From CF-13 sp035279665 (GTDB lineage: Bacteria > Chloroflexota > Dormibacteria > CF-121): a stretch of DNA of 64,000 nt. The notes beneath the pieces were generated by a model. That model made no database searches, was not told where the DNA came from, and worked only from the letters and a program-made list of their open reading frames with translations. Location of the stretch: NCBI GenBank assembly GCA_035279665.1, contig DATEHI010000152.1, forward strand, positions 1-64,000. Direction: 5' to 3'. A program made the translations under genes and the position numbers. Below, one piece after another: positions 8,801 to 16,063 of this stretch; position 1 is the first letter of the stretch; each line of letters starts with the position of its first letter.

Positions 8801-9159
8801 CGCAAGGCACGACCAGGGGAACCGTGACCATCAGTGCCAACGCGATCTCACGCTTCATCACCTTCAGCGTGCCGACCGCCAGCCTGGGCGGAGCGCCCGC
8901 GTCGGGCTGGGGATTCACGGTCGTCCTCACCGGCCAGGACGGCTTCAGCCCGGACCAGGCGCGCAGCTTCGCCCCGACGCCGCAGGGCTACCAGTTCGGC
9001 GTGTGCGCCACGGCGAGCGCCGACCCGCCTTGCACCTTCGATCCCAACAAGGTGCCGAAAGCGATGGACGTGCTCACGCCGGTGGGCGTGCTGCAGTCAA
9101 ACGAGCTCGACTACCTCCTCCACAACCCCGTCACGTTGCAGGACGTCACGATTCCGTAG
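5842..9159 (+). CDS. Secreted GH15 glucoamylase/glucodextranase, multidomain
   Basis: 1105 aa. The GTG start at 5842 has GGGAGGGG eight bases upstream, followed by a signal peptide (Arg-rich, then LTVGLALALLPVGL). Domain order: an N-terminal glucodextranase-type beta-sandwich (about 45-320), the GH15 (alpha/alpha)6 barrel (about 330-780), an Ig-like linker domain with NSAVAGSPVTVAG (about 785-870), and a C-terminal glucodextranase/DOMON-like sandwich (about 885-1105). In the barrel, RWEEQGGFSPST (about 496-507) holds the probable general acid Glu, and GERGEYEL (about 667-674) the probable base Glu. It should release glucose from the non-reducing ends of alpha-glucans or dextran outside the cell. 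A TAGTCT -10-like hexamer lies upstream. It is alone in its transcription unit but fits the glucan cluster at the window's other end. Confidence 0.92.
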   Translation: MIRQRASRLRRLSLTVGLALALLPVGLSPISGWASHAASDGPGNLSHFDLARKDCLGTARNTTSKVWFTVANGVLSDVYFPTADNTNVETLQLVVTDGRTFTDLQTRDMTYTVRAPDARSLECQVTSTAKSGRYRITTDYLTDPARNTLLMRIAFEPQEGDNANYHVYLRYDPSINGNGGGGSGNGGGDSGLIDTSTGHAVPVAFDTTTTSQAVNRTYAVPVFSALDASRPFRQVSNGFKGAASDGLTQLDASHAMTSTNDTASNGNLVQTAQLDFAEEGELTLALGFGTTQAQAVAAAAGSLHGEFDDVRGSFQAGWHAYDASLIKPPAHVAGVTRSQWRQLVNGYYLSANVVKASEDKTFPGAIVASLASPWGQAISAGDPNNLYFGSYREVFARDLYEAWTALMVDGDVQTARAAARFLLERQQLPDGSMPRNSLLNGKVAPDSFNTQLDEVSYPIVMAYQLGMTDSVLYQNHIRSAIDFLIAHGPSFGPERWEEQGGFSPSTIAAEVAGLVAGATIAEANGDTATANVARAVADDWQRSLPGWAVTTNGPLASHPYYIRLSKSGDPNAAISYNVGNGGPTLDQRAIIDQGFLEMVRLGLTPASDPTIAQSLPVVDATIKADTSTGAGFHRYNGDGYGDGAGDGHPWAPSGKGTGHLWPALAGERGEYELATGNAAAGWQRLIAMLGGASGPGLIPEQVWELPDLAASPFGTDPTVASIGFHNGGPAGSASPLTWSDAQYVRLMRDLSAGKVLEQPAIVANRYVAHQQGQTSLTVTQPADNSAVAGSPVTVAGTSLPGNTISVAATNTDNNSQTTTGTTAVQPDGSFSLLVPVGGGTTVVNIVAVSPTGATAHVQRSIVFDFTPGTVLLDVTDPSGDDNGPGNYAYPTAGDFHAGAFDIQEFRVIESPDGATTTFKLKVRDLSPTFGSPLGAQLVDVYVHDPAAAAPNTSTAASFPQRNYAIAAPGAWSRLVEVQGFGQRYIDAQGTTRGTVTISANAISRFITFSVPTASLGGAPASGWGFTVVLTGQDGFSPDQARSFAPTPQGYQFGVCATASADPPCTFDPNKVPKAMDVLTPVGVLQSNELDYLLHNPVTLQDVTIP

Positions 9160-9288
9160 TCCGTCATTCGGTTGGCGGGGGCCACGTCGCCGCATCGCCG
9201 AGCAGGGTCTCGGCTGCCGCGGCCTGGATCGTCGCCGCATCATCATGCGCGCCTGGTGGCTGGAGGATGTAGTCTTAACCGCCTTGTC

Positions 9289-9840
9289 ATGACGGACGTA
9301 AATCCGAGACCGAGCCGCGTCGACCTGCGCAAGCAGATGGAAGAGATTACCCGCTTGCGCCGAGAAATGAGCGCCAGGACCCCGGAGCAGCGGCGGATCA
9401 CCACGCGGGCGGTCGCGCGACTCCTCGAGGACGTCCACCTGGAAGGACGGATGGGGAAGTTCGTGGTCGAGTCCGACGAGCCGCTGGCACGCGGCGGCAC
9501 CGAGAAGGGTCCGTCGCCGCTGCAGTACGTGATGATGGGGACCGCCTTTTGACTGCTCACCCAGCTGGCGCGGTTCGCGCCGCTCTACGAGGTCCCGATC
9601 GAGGACGCCTCGGCTGACGTGCGAGCCACCTTCCACAACACCGAGAAATACGATGTCGACGACGCCCCCGCCTACTTCGAAGAGGTGACGGTCGAGCTCG
9701 CCGTAATCAGCAGCGCGCCGAGCGCCAGCGTTCGAAAACTGGTGACGCATGCCGAGCGTGCCTGCCACGCGGCGCAGTCACTGGCGCATGCGGTGCCCGT
9801 GCACCTGCACGCCACGTTGAACCGTAAAGCGCTGCCGTAG
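9289..9840 (+). CDS. OsmC-like peroxiredoxin, candidate selenoprotein (in-frame TGA at 9550-9552)
   Basis: Read through the TGA, the frame encodes 183 aa with selenocysteine at position 88. The frame matches the OsmC/Ohr family on both sides of the TGA: KGPSPLQYVMMGTAF before it and LLTQLARFAPLYEV after, then HAERACHAAQSLAHAVPV with the second family Cys at 159. TGA falls exactly where OsmC proteins have the peroxidatic Cys. A hairpin with bSECIS features follows at 9563-9584. OsmC proteins reduce organic hydroperoxides using a Cys pair; Sec would replace the first. The ATG at 9289 is near-leaderless: TAGTCT at 9270-9275 would start transcription about six bases upstream. Alternative: a pseudogene with one nonsense change, but the frame stays intact downstream. 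Sec-containing OsmC-like proteins are known from metagenomes. Confidence 0.75.
9563..9584 (+). promoter_or_regulatory. Putative bacterial SECIS hairpin of the OsmC-like gene
   Basis: AGC, a bulged U, GGCGCG, loop GUU, CGCGCC, GCU form a nine-pair hairpin starting 10 bases after the TGA. Counting the U of UGA as 1, the bulged U is position 17 and the GGU at the tip is 23-25. The E. coli fdhF SECIS has an essential bulged U17 and a G23-U24 in its loop. The loop starts 20 bases after the UGA, in the usual window for bacterial SECIS elements. Confidence 0.65.
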
Positions 9841-9847
9841 GCCGTCG

Positions 9848-10756
9848 ATGACTCGCGGATTCGTCGAACGGTTGAACGCGGGCGACGTCCTCTTCGCGGA
9901 TGGCGCCACCGCGACCAACTACCAGGAGATGGGAATGGGGATCGGCGTTGCTCCCGAGGAATGGGTGTTCGATCAGCCCAACGCGGTTCGCGACCTTCAC
10001 TGCGCATTCATCGACGCCGGTGCCGACATCATCCTCACGGATACCTTTGGCGGAACCTCGCTGCGCCTGCGGGAATCGCGATATGCCGGCCGTGCGACCG
10101 AGCTCAACCGCCGAGCCGCCGAGCTGGCCCGGTCGGCGGTTGGATCGCGCGAGGGCGTGCTGGTGGCCGGCTCGATGGGGCCGACCGGGATCCTGATGGA
10201 ACCCCTGGGTGACCTCACGGCCGCGGCCGCCGCCGAGGCCTACGCCGAGCAGGCGGCAGCCCTGAGCGGCGCCGGTGTCGACCTTCTCCTCCTGGAAACC
10301 TTCTTTGCGCTCGAAGAGGCGCTGGCGGCCGTCCAGGGAATCCGACAGGCCAGCGCATTGCCGCTGGTCGTGTCTTTCAGCTTCGACCAGGGGACGCGGA
10401 CGATGATGGGCCTCAGTCCGACGAGGATGGTCGAGGCCATCCGCCCACTCGGCGTGGCCGCGATCGGCGCCAACTGCGGCCGGTCGCTCGCCGACATGGA
10501 ACGCGTCGTCGCGGAATTGGCCGGTCTCCATGCCGGGATTCCCCTGTGGATCAAGCCGAACGCCGGCCTGCCGCGGATGGTTGGTGATGTCGCCCGCTAC
10601 GACACCGGGCCGGACGAGATGGCCGACTATGCCCGGCGATTCGTCGAGGCCGGTGCGCGAGTCATCGGCGGCTGCTGCGGCAGCTCACCCGAGCACACTC
10701 GGCGTATGATCGCCGCGGCGTCTGGAGGGCGCCTCCGGGTCCGCGGGCAGGACTGA
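9848..10756 (+). CDS. Homocysteine S-methyltransferase family protein (BHMT/MetH N-terminal type)
   Basis: 302 aa, a complete TIM-barrel Hcy-binding domain. It starts with the typical VLFADGATATNYQEMG and contains TDTFGGTSLRL, GSMGPTG and LLLETF. The zinc-binding cysteines are visible as GANC near residue 205 and GGCC near 278. These enzymes transfer a methyl group from betaine, S-methylmethionine or methylcobalamin to homocysteine; without B12 or folate domains the donor cannot be assigned. It begins eight bases after the OsmC-like stop, so both may share a transcript. That would link a candidate selenoprotein with methyl/sulfur metabolism, but the pairing may be incidental. Confidence 0.85.
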   Translation: MTRGFVERLNAGDVLFADGATATNYQEMGMGIGVAPEEWVFDQPNAVRDLHCAFIDAGADIILTDTFGGTSLRLRESRYAGRATELNRRAAELARSAVGSREGVLVAGSMGPTGILMEPLGDLTAAAAAEAYAEQAAALSGAGVDLLLLETFFALEEALAAVQGIRQASALPLVVSFSFDQGTRTMMGLSPTRMVEAIRPLGVAAIGANCGRSLADMERVVAELAGLHAGIPLWIKPNAGLPRMVGDVARYDTGPDEMADYARRFVEAGARVIGGCCGSSPEHTRRMIAAASGGRLRVRGQD

Positions 10757-10809
10757 ATCCACCTCCACGTGCAGGGAGCTCCAGAGCCGCTCCAAACCGT
10801 TGATCTGAG

Positions 10810-12654
10810 TTACTCGACGGCCTCCATCAGCAGGATCACACTGGGGGCGCCGCCGAGCACGCCCATGGCGGTGCACTGCACACGGCAGGTGAAGTTCTTC
10901 CCGCGCCGGTTGGTCGCCTGCACCGTCAACTCCTGGAACCCGTCGCCGCCGTTGAGGCATTTCTCGATCGGGTTCGCCAGCTCCGCTAGCGGCAGGCCGA
11001 TATCGAGTCCGAGCAGTGGCTGGCCGATGGTTTCGTGGGCCTGGACGCCCCACAGGTCGACGGCTCGCTTGTTCCAGAGCTGGACCCGAAGGTCCTTGTC
11101 GAGCACGGCCACACCCAGCTGAAGGTTGGCCATGATCTGTTCCATGAAGGTGTTCACGCGGTCCAGCTGGATGCTGCGTTCCTGCAACTCGGTATTGATC
11201 GTCTGCAACTCGGTGTTCGTCGACTCGAGCTCCTCATTCATCGTCTCGAGCTCCTCGTTGCTCGATTGGAGCTCCTCGTTAGTGGTTTCCAACTCTTCGA
11301 CGGTCGACTGCAGTTCCTCGTTGGTGGTCTCCAGCTCTTCGTTGGTCGACTGCAATTCCTCGGACGTGGTTTCGAGATCATGCTTGGACCGCTCGAGGTC
11401 CCGGTAGATCCCGTTGTATCCGCTGACGTCGGTAAACGAGATGCCGGCGCCGAGCGGGGTCGCCCCTTTGTCGAGCAATGGCACGACCTCTATGTCGAAA
11501 TACTGGGGGTCGCCGTTCGGCGCCCGACGCTCGACGTCGTGGGTGACTACCGGCAGGCGGTTCCGGTAGGCCTCGTCGATCATCGAGCGCAGATCCAGCG
11601 GACGATAGGAAATCTCGAGATCTTGCAGTGGCCGACCCACGTCGGCAGGGGCAAGGCCAAGGCTCCCGCGCGCCCGCTCATTGATCGAGATGATGAACCC
11701 GGCCGTGTCGACAACCACGTGCGCGATCGGCAGCGCGTCGGCCGCCAACTCGCGGACGCGCCCCTGGCGGGTCACCTGGTTGGCTGCCTCGGGATTGCCC
11801 GCCTGGGCGAGGATGACCAGGCGCTCGCGGAGCGTCTCTTTCGCGACTTTGCCGAAGACGTGCTGGGTGGCCTCGACTTGCGCAAAGAGGTCACTTCGCC
11901 GCAACAGCATTTCCGCCTTGCCCAGGAACAGGTAGCCCTTCTCGGTCAGTGCATAGTGCAGACGGGCAAGGATCCTCGCCTGCGCCTCCGATTCGAAGTA
12001 CATCAGCGTATTCCGGCAAATCAGCAGATCGATGCGTGAGATCGGCGCATCCTGTAAGAGATCGTGCCGCCCAAAGATGAGCGAGCGTCGGAGATCGCCA
12101 CGAAGCAGGTAATGGTTCCCCTCGGCCTCGAAGTATTTCTCTCGAAGGCCGGGGGATACCTCTTCCAGTTCCTTCTCCTCGGCTCTTCCCTGGCGCGCCC
12201 GCGTCAGCGCGTCGTCGTCGACGTCGGTGGCGTAGATCTTGGCCCGTTGTCGATACTCCGTGGTGCCGAGTGCCTCGCAGAGGAGCATCGCGATGCTGTA
12301 GGCCTCTTCGCCCGATGCCACGCCGGCGCTCCATACGCGGATCGGCTCGTAGCGTTCCTTGGTCGCGATGATCTTGGGCAGGATCTCCTGCCGCAGATAC
12401 TCCCATGCCGGAGCATCTCGAAAGTAGCTGGTCACATTGATGAGGATCGTGTTGAACAGGGCAGCGAACTCGCCCGGCTGCGCCTCCAGATACTCGAGAT
12501 AGGCGGCATGGTCCTTGACACCGACGGCCGTCATCCGTTTGGCGACCCGGCGCACCAAGGTCGTCCGCTTGTAGTCGCCAAAGTCGAAGCCGCGGCTCTC
12601 CCGAATGTACTCCAGAAGCCGCTCGAAGTCGGGGCCTGTCGCCTCGCCCTTCAC
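10810..12654 (-). CDS. CheR-type methyltransferase fused to PAS-coiled coil-PAS
   Basis: 614 aa. Residues 1-270 are a CheR SAM-dependent glutamate methyltransferase: RTTLVRRVAKRM in the N-terminal helical part, IRVWSAGVASGEEAYSIAM for SAM binding, and LLICRNTLMYF. A PAS domain follows (about 295-410). Next comes a roughly 80-residue coiled coil of repeated TNEELE/STVEELE heptads, then a second PAS domain (about 500-610). No kinase or CheB domain is fused. This layout is known from sensory proteins of non-motile soil bacteria in which CheR/CheB act outside chemotaxis. The GTG start overlaps the cheB-like stop (GTGA), so the pair is translationally coupled. Confidence 0.88.
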   Translation of the reverse strand: MKGEATGPDFERLLEYIRESRGFDFGDYKRTTLVRRVAKRMTAVGVKDHAAYLEYLEAQPGEFAALFNTILINVTSYFRDAPAWEYLRQEILPKIIATKERYEPIRVWSAGVASGEEAYSIAMLLCEALGTTEYRQRAKIYATDVDDDALTRARQGRAEEKELEEVSPGLREKYFEAEGNHYLLRGDLRRSLIFGRHDLLQDAPISRIDLLICRNTLMYFESEAQARILARLHYALTEKGYLFLGKAEMLLRRSDLFAQVEATQHVFGKVAKETLRERLVILAQAGNPEAANQVTRQGRVRELAADALPIAHVVVDTAGFIISINERARGSLGLAPADVGRPLQDLEISYRPLDLRSMIDEAYRNRLPVVTHDVERRAPNGDPQYFDIEVVPLLDKGATPLGAGISFTDVSGYNGIYRDLERSKHDLETTSEELQSTNEELETTNEELQSTVEELETTNEELQSSNEELETMNEELESTNTELQTINTELQERSIQLDRVNTFMEQIMANLQLGVAVLDKDLRVQLWNKRAVDLWGVQAHETIGQPLLGLDIGLPLAELANPIEKCLNGGDGFQELTVQATNRRGKNFTCRVQCTAMGVLGGAPSVILLMEAVE

Positions 12655-13304
12655 CGAACCACCCCTTGTGCGACCAGGGTCGTAAGGGCCGGCGGGATCT
12701 CCTCGAGCCGAAGAATGAAATCGGCATGGCCCGACTTGATCGCCGCCCCGGGCATACCGAAAAACTCCGCCGACTCCTGAGCCTGGGCGATCACGGTACC
12801 ACCCATCTTCTTGATCGCCCCGATGCCGAGCGATCCATCGCTTCCGGTTCCGGTGAGGACCACCGCAATCGCGCGGTCCTTGTAGCTTGCCGCTACCGAT
12901 TCGAAGAGCAGGTCGGCGCTCGGCCGGACGAAATGGACCAGCTCGGATTGCGTCAGCGACAGGCTCCCGTCCCGATTGACCAGGAGATGACGGTCGGGCG
13001 GCGCGATGTGCACCGTTCCCGGCCGGATGTGATCACCCTCCGCGGCCTGGACGACCTCGAGCGGGGTCCGCCGGCGAAGGATCTCGGCCATCAGGCTGCG
13101 GTGGCGCGGATCCAGATGTTGGACCACGACAATCGCCGCCGGGAAGCCGGCCGGGAGGCTCTCCAGGATGTGCCCGATCGCCGCGATGCCACCCGCCGAC
13201 GAGGCCAGGGCGACCACGTCGTAGGCCGTCAGCGGAAACCGCTGGGCGGGTTTGGGCGGATCGAGATCGTCAGGCTCGGCTGAGGGCGGTGTTTGCTGGA
13301 CCAA
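12651..13304 (-). CDS. CheB-type methylesterase (catalytic domain only)
   Basis: 217 aa from a TTG at 13304, chosen because AAGGAGGGG lies six bases upstream; an ATG at 13325 has no ribosome site and would put that sequence inside the gene. The protein is a single CheB esterase domain with the Ser-His-Asp triad in LASSAGG, VVVQHLDP and LTGTGSDGS. No receiver domain is present, so activity is not controlled by direct phosphorylation. It likely removes methyl esters or deamidates Gln on a target acted on by the coupled CheR. No MCP, CheA or flagellar gene is nearby, arguing for a non-chemotactic role. Confidence 0.87.
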   Translation of the reverse strand: MVQQTPPSAEPDDLDPPKPAQRFPLTAYDVVALASSAGGIAAIGHILESLPAGFPAAIVVVQHLDPRHRSLMAEILRRRTPLEVVQAAEGDHIRPGTVHIAPPDRHLLVNRDGSLSLTQSELVHFVRPSADLLFESVAASYKDRAIAVVLTGTGSDGSLGIGAIKKMGGTVIAQAQESAEFFGMPGAAIKSGHADFILRLEEIPPALTTLVAQGVVR

Positions 13305-13389
13305 CGTGCCCCTCCTTGGGCCCATGCTACCCCCGCATCGATGCCGCGTGTATTAGGTGCAGCCGTGTGGGGTAGCGTAGTATCGGGAC

Positions 13390-13959
13390 GTGGCCCGCGT
13401 CAGTGCCCCCGGCCAGCCAATGAGTGAGCTCTACCTGATCCAGGGCGAGGAGCCCGACACGAGAGACCTCGACGATGCACGCCAGTGGGTCACGATCTAC
13501 CGCGAGCTCGTCACCTTCGCCGAGCGAACCCTGAGCCGGTTGCGACGAGGCGCCGGCAACAACACGGACAGAGACCACGCGGCGGCCAGTGATGCGGACG
13601 AGCGTGGGATGGAAGGGCACCTACGGCGCCTGCAGTCGCGGCTCGACTTCTGGGAGCGCCGCCTGTGGGACCTCGCCGGTCTCGACCTCGACATTCGGCG
13701 GCGCGTGCTCACCTATGCGGGGCGGCGGCTGACCCTGACCCGTCGCGAAGCGGAATTGCTGTCCTTCCTCGCCCGGCGGCCCGGCCAGTTCTTCTCGGCG
13801 GCGCAGTTGGTCAGCCTTGCCTGGGCCGCGCCCGAGCTTTCCGCCGAGCAACTTCGCACCTATGTCGTCCGGCTGCGACGCCATCTGGCGACCACAGGGG
13901 TCCCGGCCCGACTGGTGAGCGAGCCACGCCGCGGCTACGGGCTGGTCTTCACCGCGTGA
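13390..13959 (+). CDS. OmpR-type winged-helix DNA-binding protein without receiver domain
   Basis: 189 aa. The N-terminal 100 residues are helical and charged (RELVTFAERTLSRLRRG, LRRLQSRLDFWERRL) and contain no receiver aspartate pocket. The C-terminal 90 residues form a Trans_reg_C winged helix: LTLTRREAELLSFLARRPGQ, ELSAEQLRTYVVRLRRHL and LVSEPRRGYGLVF. Expected to bind DNA; the input to the N-terminal part is unknown. It is transcribed divergently from cheB and is first of a run of overlapping genes. The GTG at 13390 is used; an ATG at 13420 is possible. Confidence 0.8.
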   Translation: MARVSAPGQPMSELYLIQGEEPDTRDLDDARQWVTIYRELVTFAERTLSRLRRGAGNNTDRDHAAASDADERGMEGHLRRLQSRLDFWERRLWDLAGLDLDIRRRVLTYAGRRLTLTRREAELLSFLARRPGQFFSAAQLVSLAWAAPELSAEQLRTYVVRLRRHLATTGVPARLVSEPRRGYGLVFTA

Positions 13960-14363
13960 GCACCTCAATGCCGCAGCGAAACAATGTCCTGCAACTTCGG
14001 CCCCAACGCCCGCCGGCCGCGGCGGCCCTAGCGGCTGACGAGTCGGCGTCGCGGATGGCCATCACGGTCCGCACCCAGCTGTCGCTGCTGCAGGGATATG
14101 CCGACATCATGGAGGGCTTGTCCCCCGAGCTGACGAAGCAGATCCTCCAGATCATGGCGCAGAAAACTCGGGATCTCGGTTCCTTGCTTCAGCCATTCAC
14201 CGAGCAAACACCGGCAGCGCGGCCCGACATCGGCGACTACCGCCGCGTGCGGCAACGGACCCGCCACCTGATTGCGGAGTATCGCCTCTTGCTCGAGGGC
14301 CTCCACACGCGCGTGTCGGAGGCGCGCGAGCACGTCAGCGGACCCGGGGAAAAACACGGCTAA
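13956..14363 (+). CDS. HisKA-like dimerization protein lacking the phosphoacceptor His
   Basis: 135 aa from a GTG that overlaps the previous stop (GTGA); an ATG at 13968 is the alternative. The central part, ESASRMAITVRTQLSLLQGY followed by ADIMEGL and a second helix ending LGSLLQPF, resembles the two-helix dimerization domain of histidine kinases. The H-box His is absent: the motif reads MAITVRTQLSLL where kinases have a His-Glu-x-Arg-x-Pro-Leu pattern. There is no ATPase domain. It may be a scaffold or decoy partner for a kinase or for the winged-helix protein encoded just upstream. That function is inference. Confidence 0.55.
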   Translation: MSTSMPQRNNVLQLRPQRPPAAAALAADESASRMAITVRTQLSLLQGYADIMEGLSPELTKQILQIMAQKTRDLGSLLQPFTEQTPAARPDIGDYRRVRQRTRHLIAEYRLLLEGLHTRVSEAREHVSGPGEKHG

Positions 14364-14374
14364 CTGCTGAACCC

Positions 14375-16063
14375 GTGACCGTCGTCGAGTTGCGCGTGCT
14401 CGACGGGCCCAACCTCTACTTCACGCGGCCCGCCATCAAGCTGACGCTCGAGGTGGCTCCCTGGCTGGCCCTCCCAGACGAGCGGGCGCAACGCCTCGCC
14501 AGGCGGGCCGGCTTCACACCGGCGGCGACCGCGGGCGCGCCCAGGAGCGACCAGCGCCGCCGCTATGTCGCCCGCTTCGCGGTGCACATCGCGCGTCTGC
14601 TGGCTGACGCAACCGCGACGCACCTCGCGATTCGCGGCCGGCCTGGTCCGGACGCCGAGCAGATCGTGGTGGCGTTCGTGTGGCGCCGGCAGCGGGCCGC
14701 GGAAGCGTTCGCGCGCGAGCTCGCCCCGCTGCTGGAGTTATGCCTCGACGGGCGCCGATCGCTCGAACGGGCCATCGCGGAAGCGGCGGATCGCCTGGGC
14801 AGCATGGAGCCCGGGCCGGCGCCGACGGTGCTGCGCCCCACCATTCCCATCATCGCGGTGACGGGGACCAACGGCAAGACCACCACCGTGCGGTTGATCG
14901 CGCAGCTGGCGCGTATGGCCGGGCACACCGTCGCCTTCACGACGACCGACGGGGTCTATCGCGACGACGAGCTGGTCGAGGCGGGCGACTACTCCGGGTT
15001 CAGCGGGGCGGCCAAGGCGCTGGCGCAGCCCGGCATCGACCTCGCGGTGCTGGAGACGGCACGCGGCGGGATCCTGCTCCGAGGGATGGGCACCGACCAT
15101 AACGACGTGGCGGTGGTGACCAATGTGACCGAGGACCACCTTGATCAATACGGGATCCGCACCCTCGACCAGCTGGCGGAAGTCAAAGCGGCGATCACCA
15201 AGATCACGAGGCCGGACGGCTGGGACGTGCTCAATGCCGACGATCCACGAGTGCTGGCGATGCGACGGTTGGCGGCGGGCCGCCCCTGGCTCTTCTCGCT
15301 GGACGCGGACCACCCGGCGATTCGCACGACGCTGGCCGAGGGTGGGCGCGCGATCTCGGTTCTCGATGGCGCCCTCGTCCTTATCACCTCCGGCCGTCAG
15401 GGTCACCGACTCGTCCCGATCGAGGATGTGCCGGTTACGCTGGCGGGCATTTCCAGCCATAACGTGAGCAACGCGATGGCGGCGGCGGCGGCCGCCCTTG
15501 GTGCGGGGATCCCAGAGGAGGCCGTCATCGAGGGGCTTCGCTCCTTCGTGTTGGACCCGGAGCGCAATCCTGGCCGGGCCAATATTTTCGAAGTCGATCG
15601 CCGCGTGGTGGTCATCGATTACGCCCATAACGAAGACGGCATGCGCGGCTTGATCGAGATCTGCCAGGGGCTGCGAGCACCGGGCGCCGGCATCGTTCTG
15701 GCGTTTGGCTCGGCCGGCGACCGGACCAACGCCATCCTCCACCGGCTGGGATACACGGCGGCGCGTGGTCCGGACCGGGTCGCGATCGCCGAGCTGCATC
15801 GGTACCTGCGCGGCCGCGATCCCCAGGACCTGGTCCACCGGCTGCAGGCGGGGCTTACGGACGGCGGGAAGCCGAAGTCTCCTGTGTTTCCCAACGAGCT
15901 CGAGGCGCTCGAATGGATGTTGGCGGCGTCGGCACCCAACGATGTGATCGCAATCACTGCGCTGGGGCAGCGCCCCCAGATCTTCCAGTACCTGCGCGAC
16001 CGGGGCGGAGCACCGGTCGCCCCGCTCCGCATCCGGGAACTGGTGCGGCGCGCGCGGACCTAA
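14375..16063 (+). CDS. Mur-ligase family protein, cyanophycin synthetase-like without ATP-grasp domain
   Basis: 562 aa. The first 30 residues (LRVLDGPNLYFTRPAI) resemble the opening of cyanophycin synthetases (compare LRGPNFWSYDPAI in the neighbouring CphA). The ATP-grasp half is missing. The Mur-ligase core starts near residue 155 with the P-loop GTNGKTT at 164-170, then ETARGGILLRGMG, VVTNVTEDHLDQYG, HNVSNAMAAAAAAL and DYAHNEDGMRGL. Expected chemistry is ATP-dependent amide-bond formation via an acyl phosphate. It might extend or modify cyanophycin or act on a related amino acid substrate. The start follows the previous gene by 11 bases; the 3' end overlaps convergent cphA by four bases. 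Confidence 0.8.
   Translation: MTVVELRVLDGPNLYFTRPAIKLTLEVAPWLALPDERAQRLARRAGFTPAATAGAPRSDQRRRYVARFAVHIARLLADATATHLAIRGRPGPDAEQIVVAFVWRRQRAAEAFARELAPLLELCLDGRRSLERAIAEAADRLGSMEPGPAPTVLRPTIPIIAVTGTNGKTTTVRLIAQLARMAGHTVAFTTTDGVYRDDELVEAGDYSGFSGAAKALAQPGIDLAVLETARGGILLRGMGTDHNDVAVVTNVTEDHLDQYGIRTLDQLAEVKAAITKITRPDGWDVLNADDPRVLAMRRLAAGRPWLFSLDADHPAIRTTLAEGGRAISVLDGALVLITSGRQGHRLVPIEDVPVTLAGISSHNVSNAMAAAAAALGAGIPEEAVIEGLRSFVLDPERNPGRANIFEVDRRVVVIDYAHNEDGMRGLIEICQGLRAPGAGIVLAFGSAGDRTNAILHRLGYTAARGPDRVAIAELHRYLRGRDPQDLVHRLQAGLTDGGKPKSPVFPNELEALEWMLAASAPNDVIAITALGQRPQIFQYLRDRGGAPVAPLRIRELVRRART

Noticed and set aside
9172..9288. Upstream extension of the OsmC-like frame
   Set aside because: Residues before ATG 9289 are His/Arg/Gly-rich with no homology, and the predicted promoter hexamer lies within this stretch.
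9550..9840. OsmC-like gene as a pseudogene or as two separate ORFs
   Set aside because: The frame is intact on both sides of one TGA, the TGA replaces the catalytic Cys, and a SECIS-like hairpin follows. A start at 9619 would give a fragment without the core.
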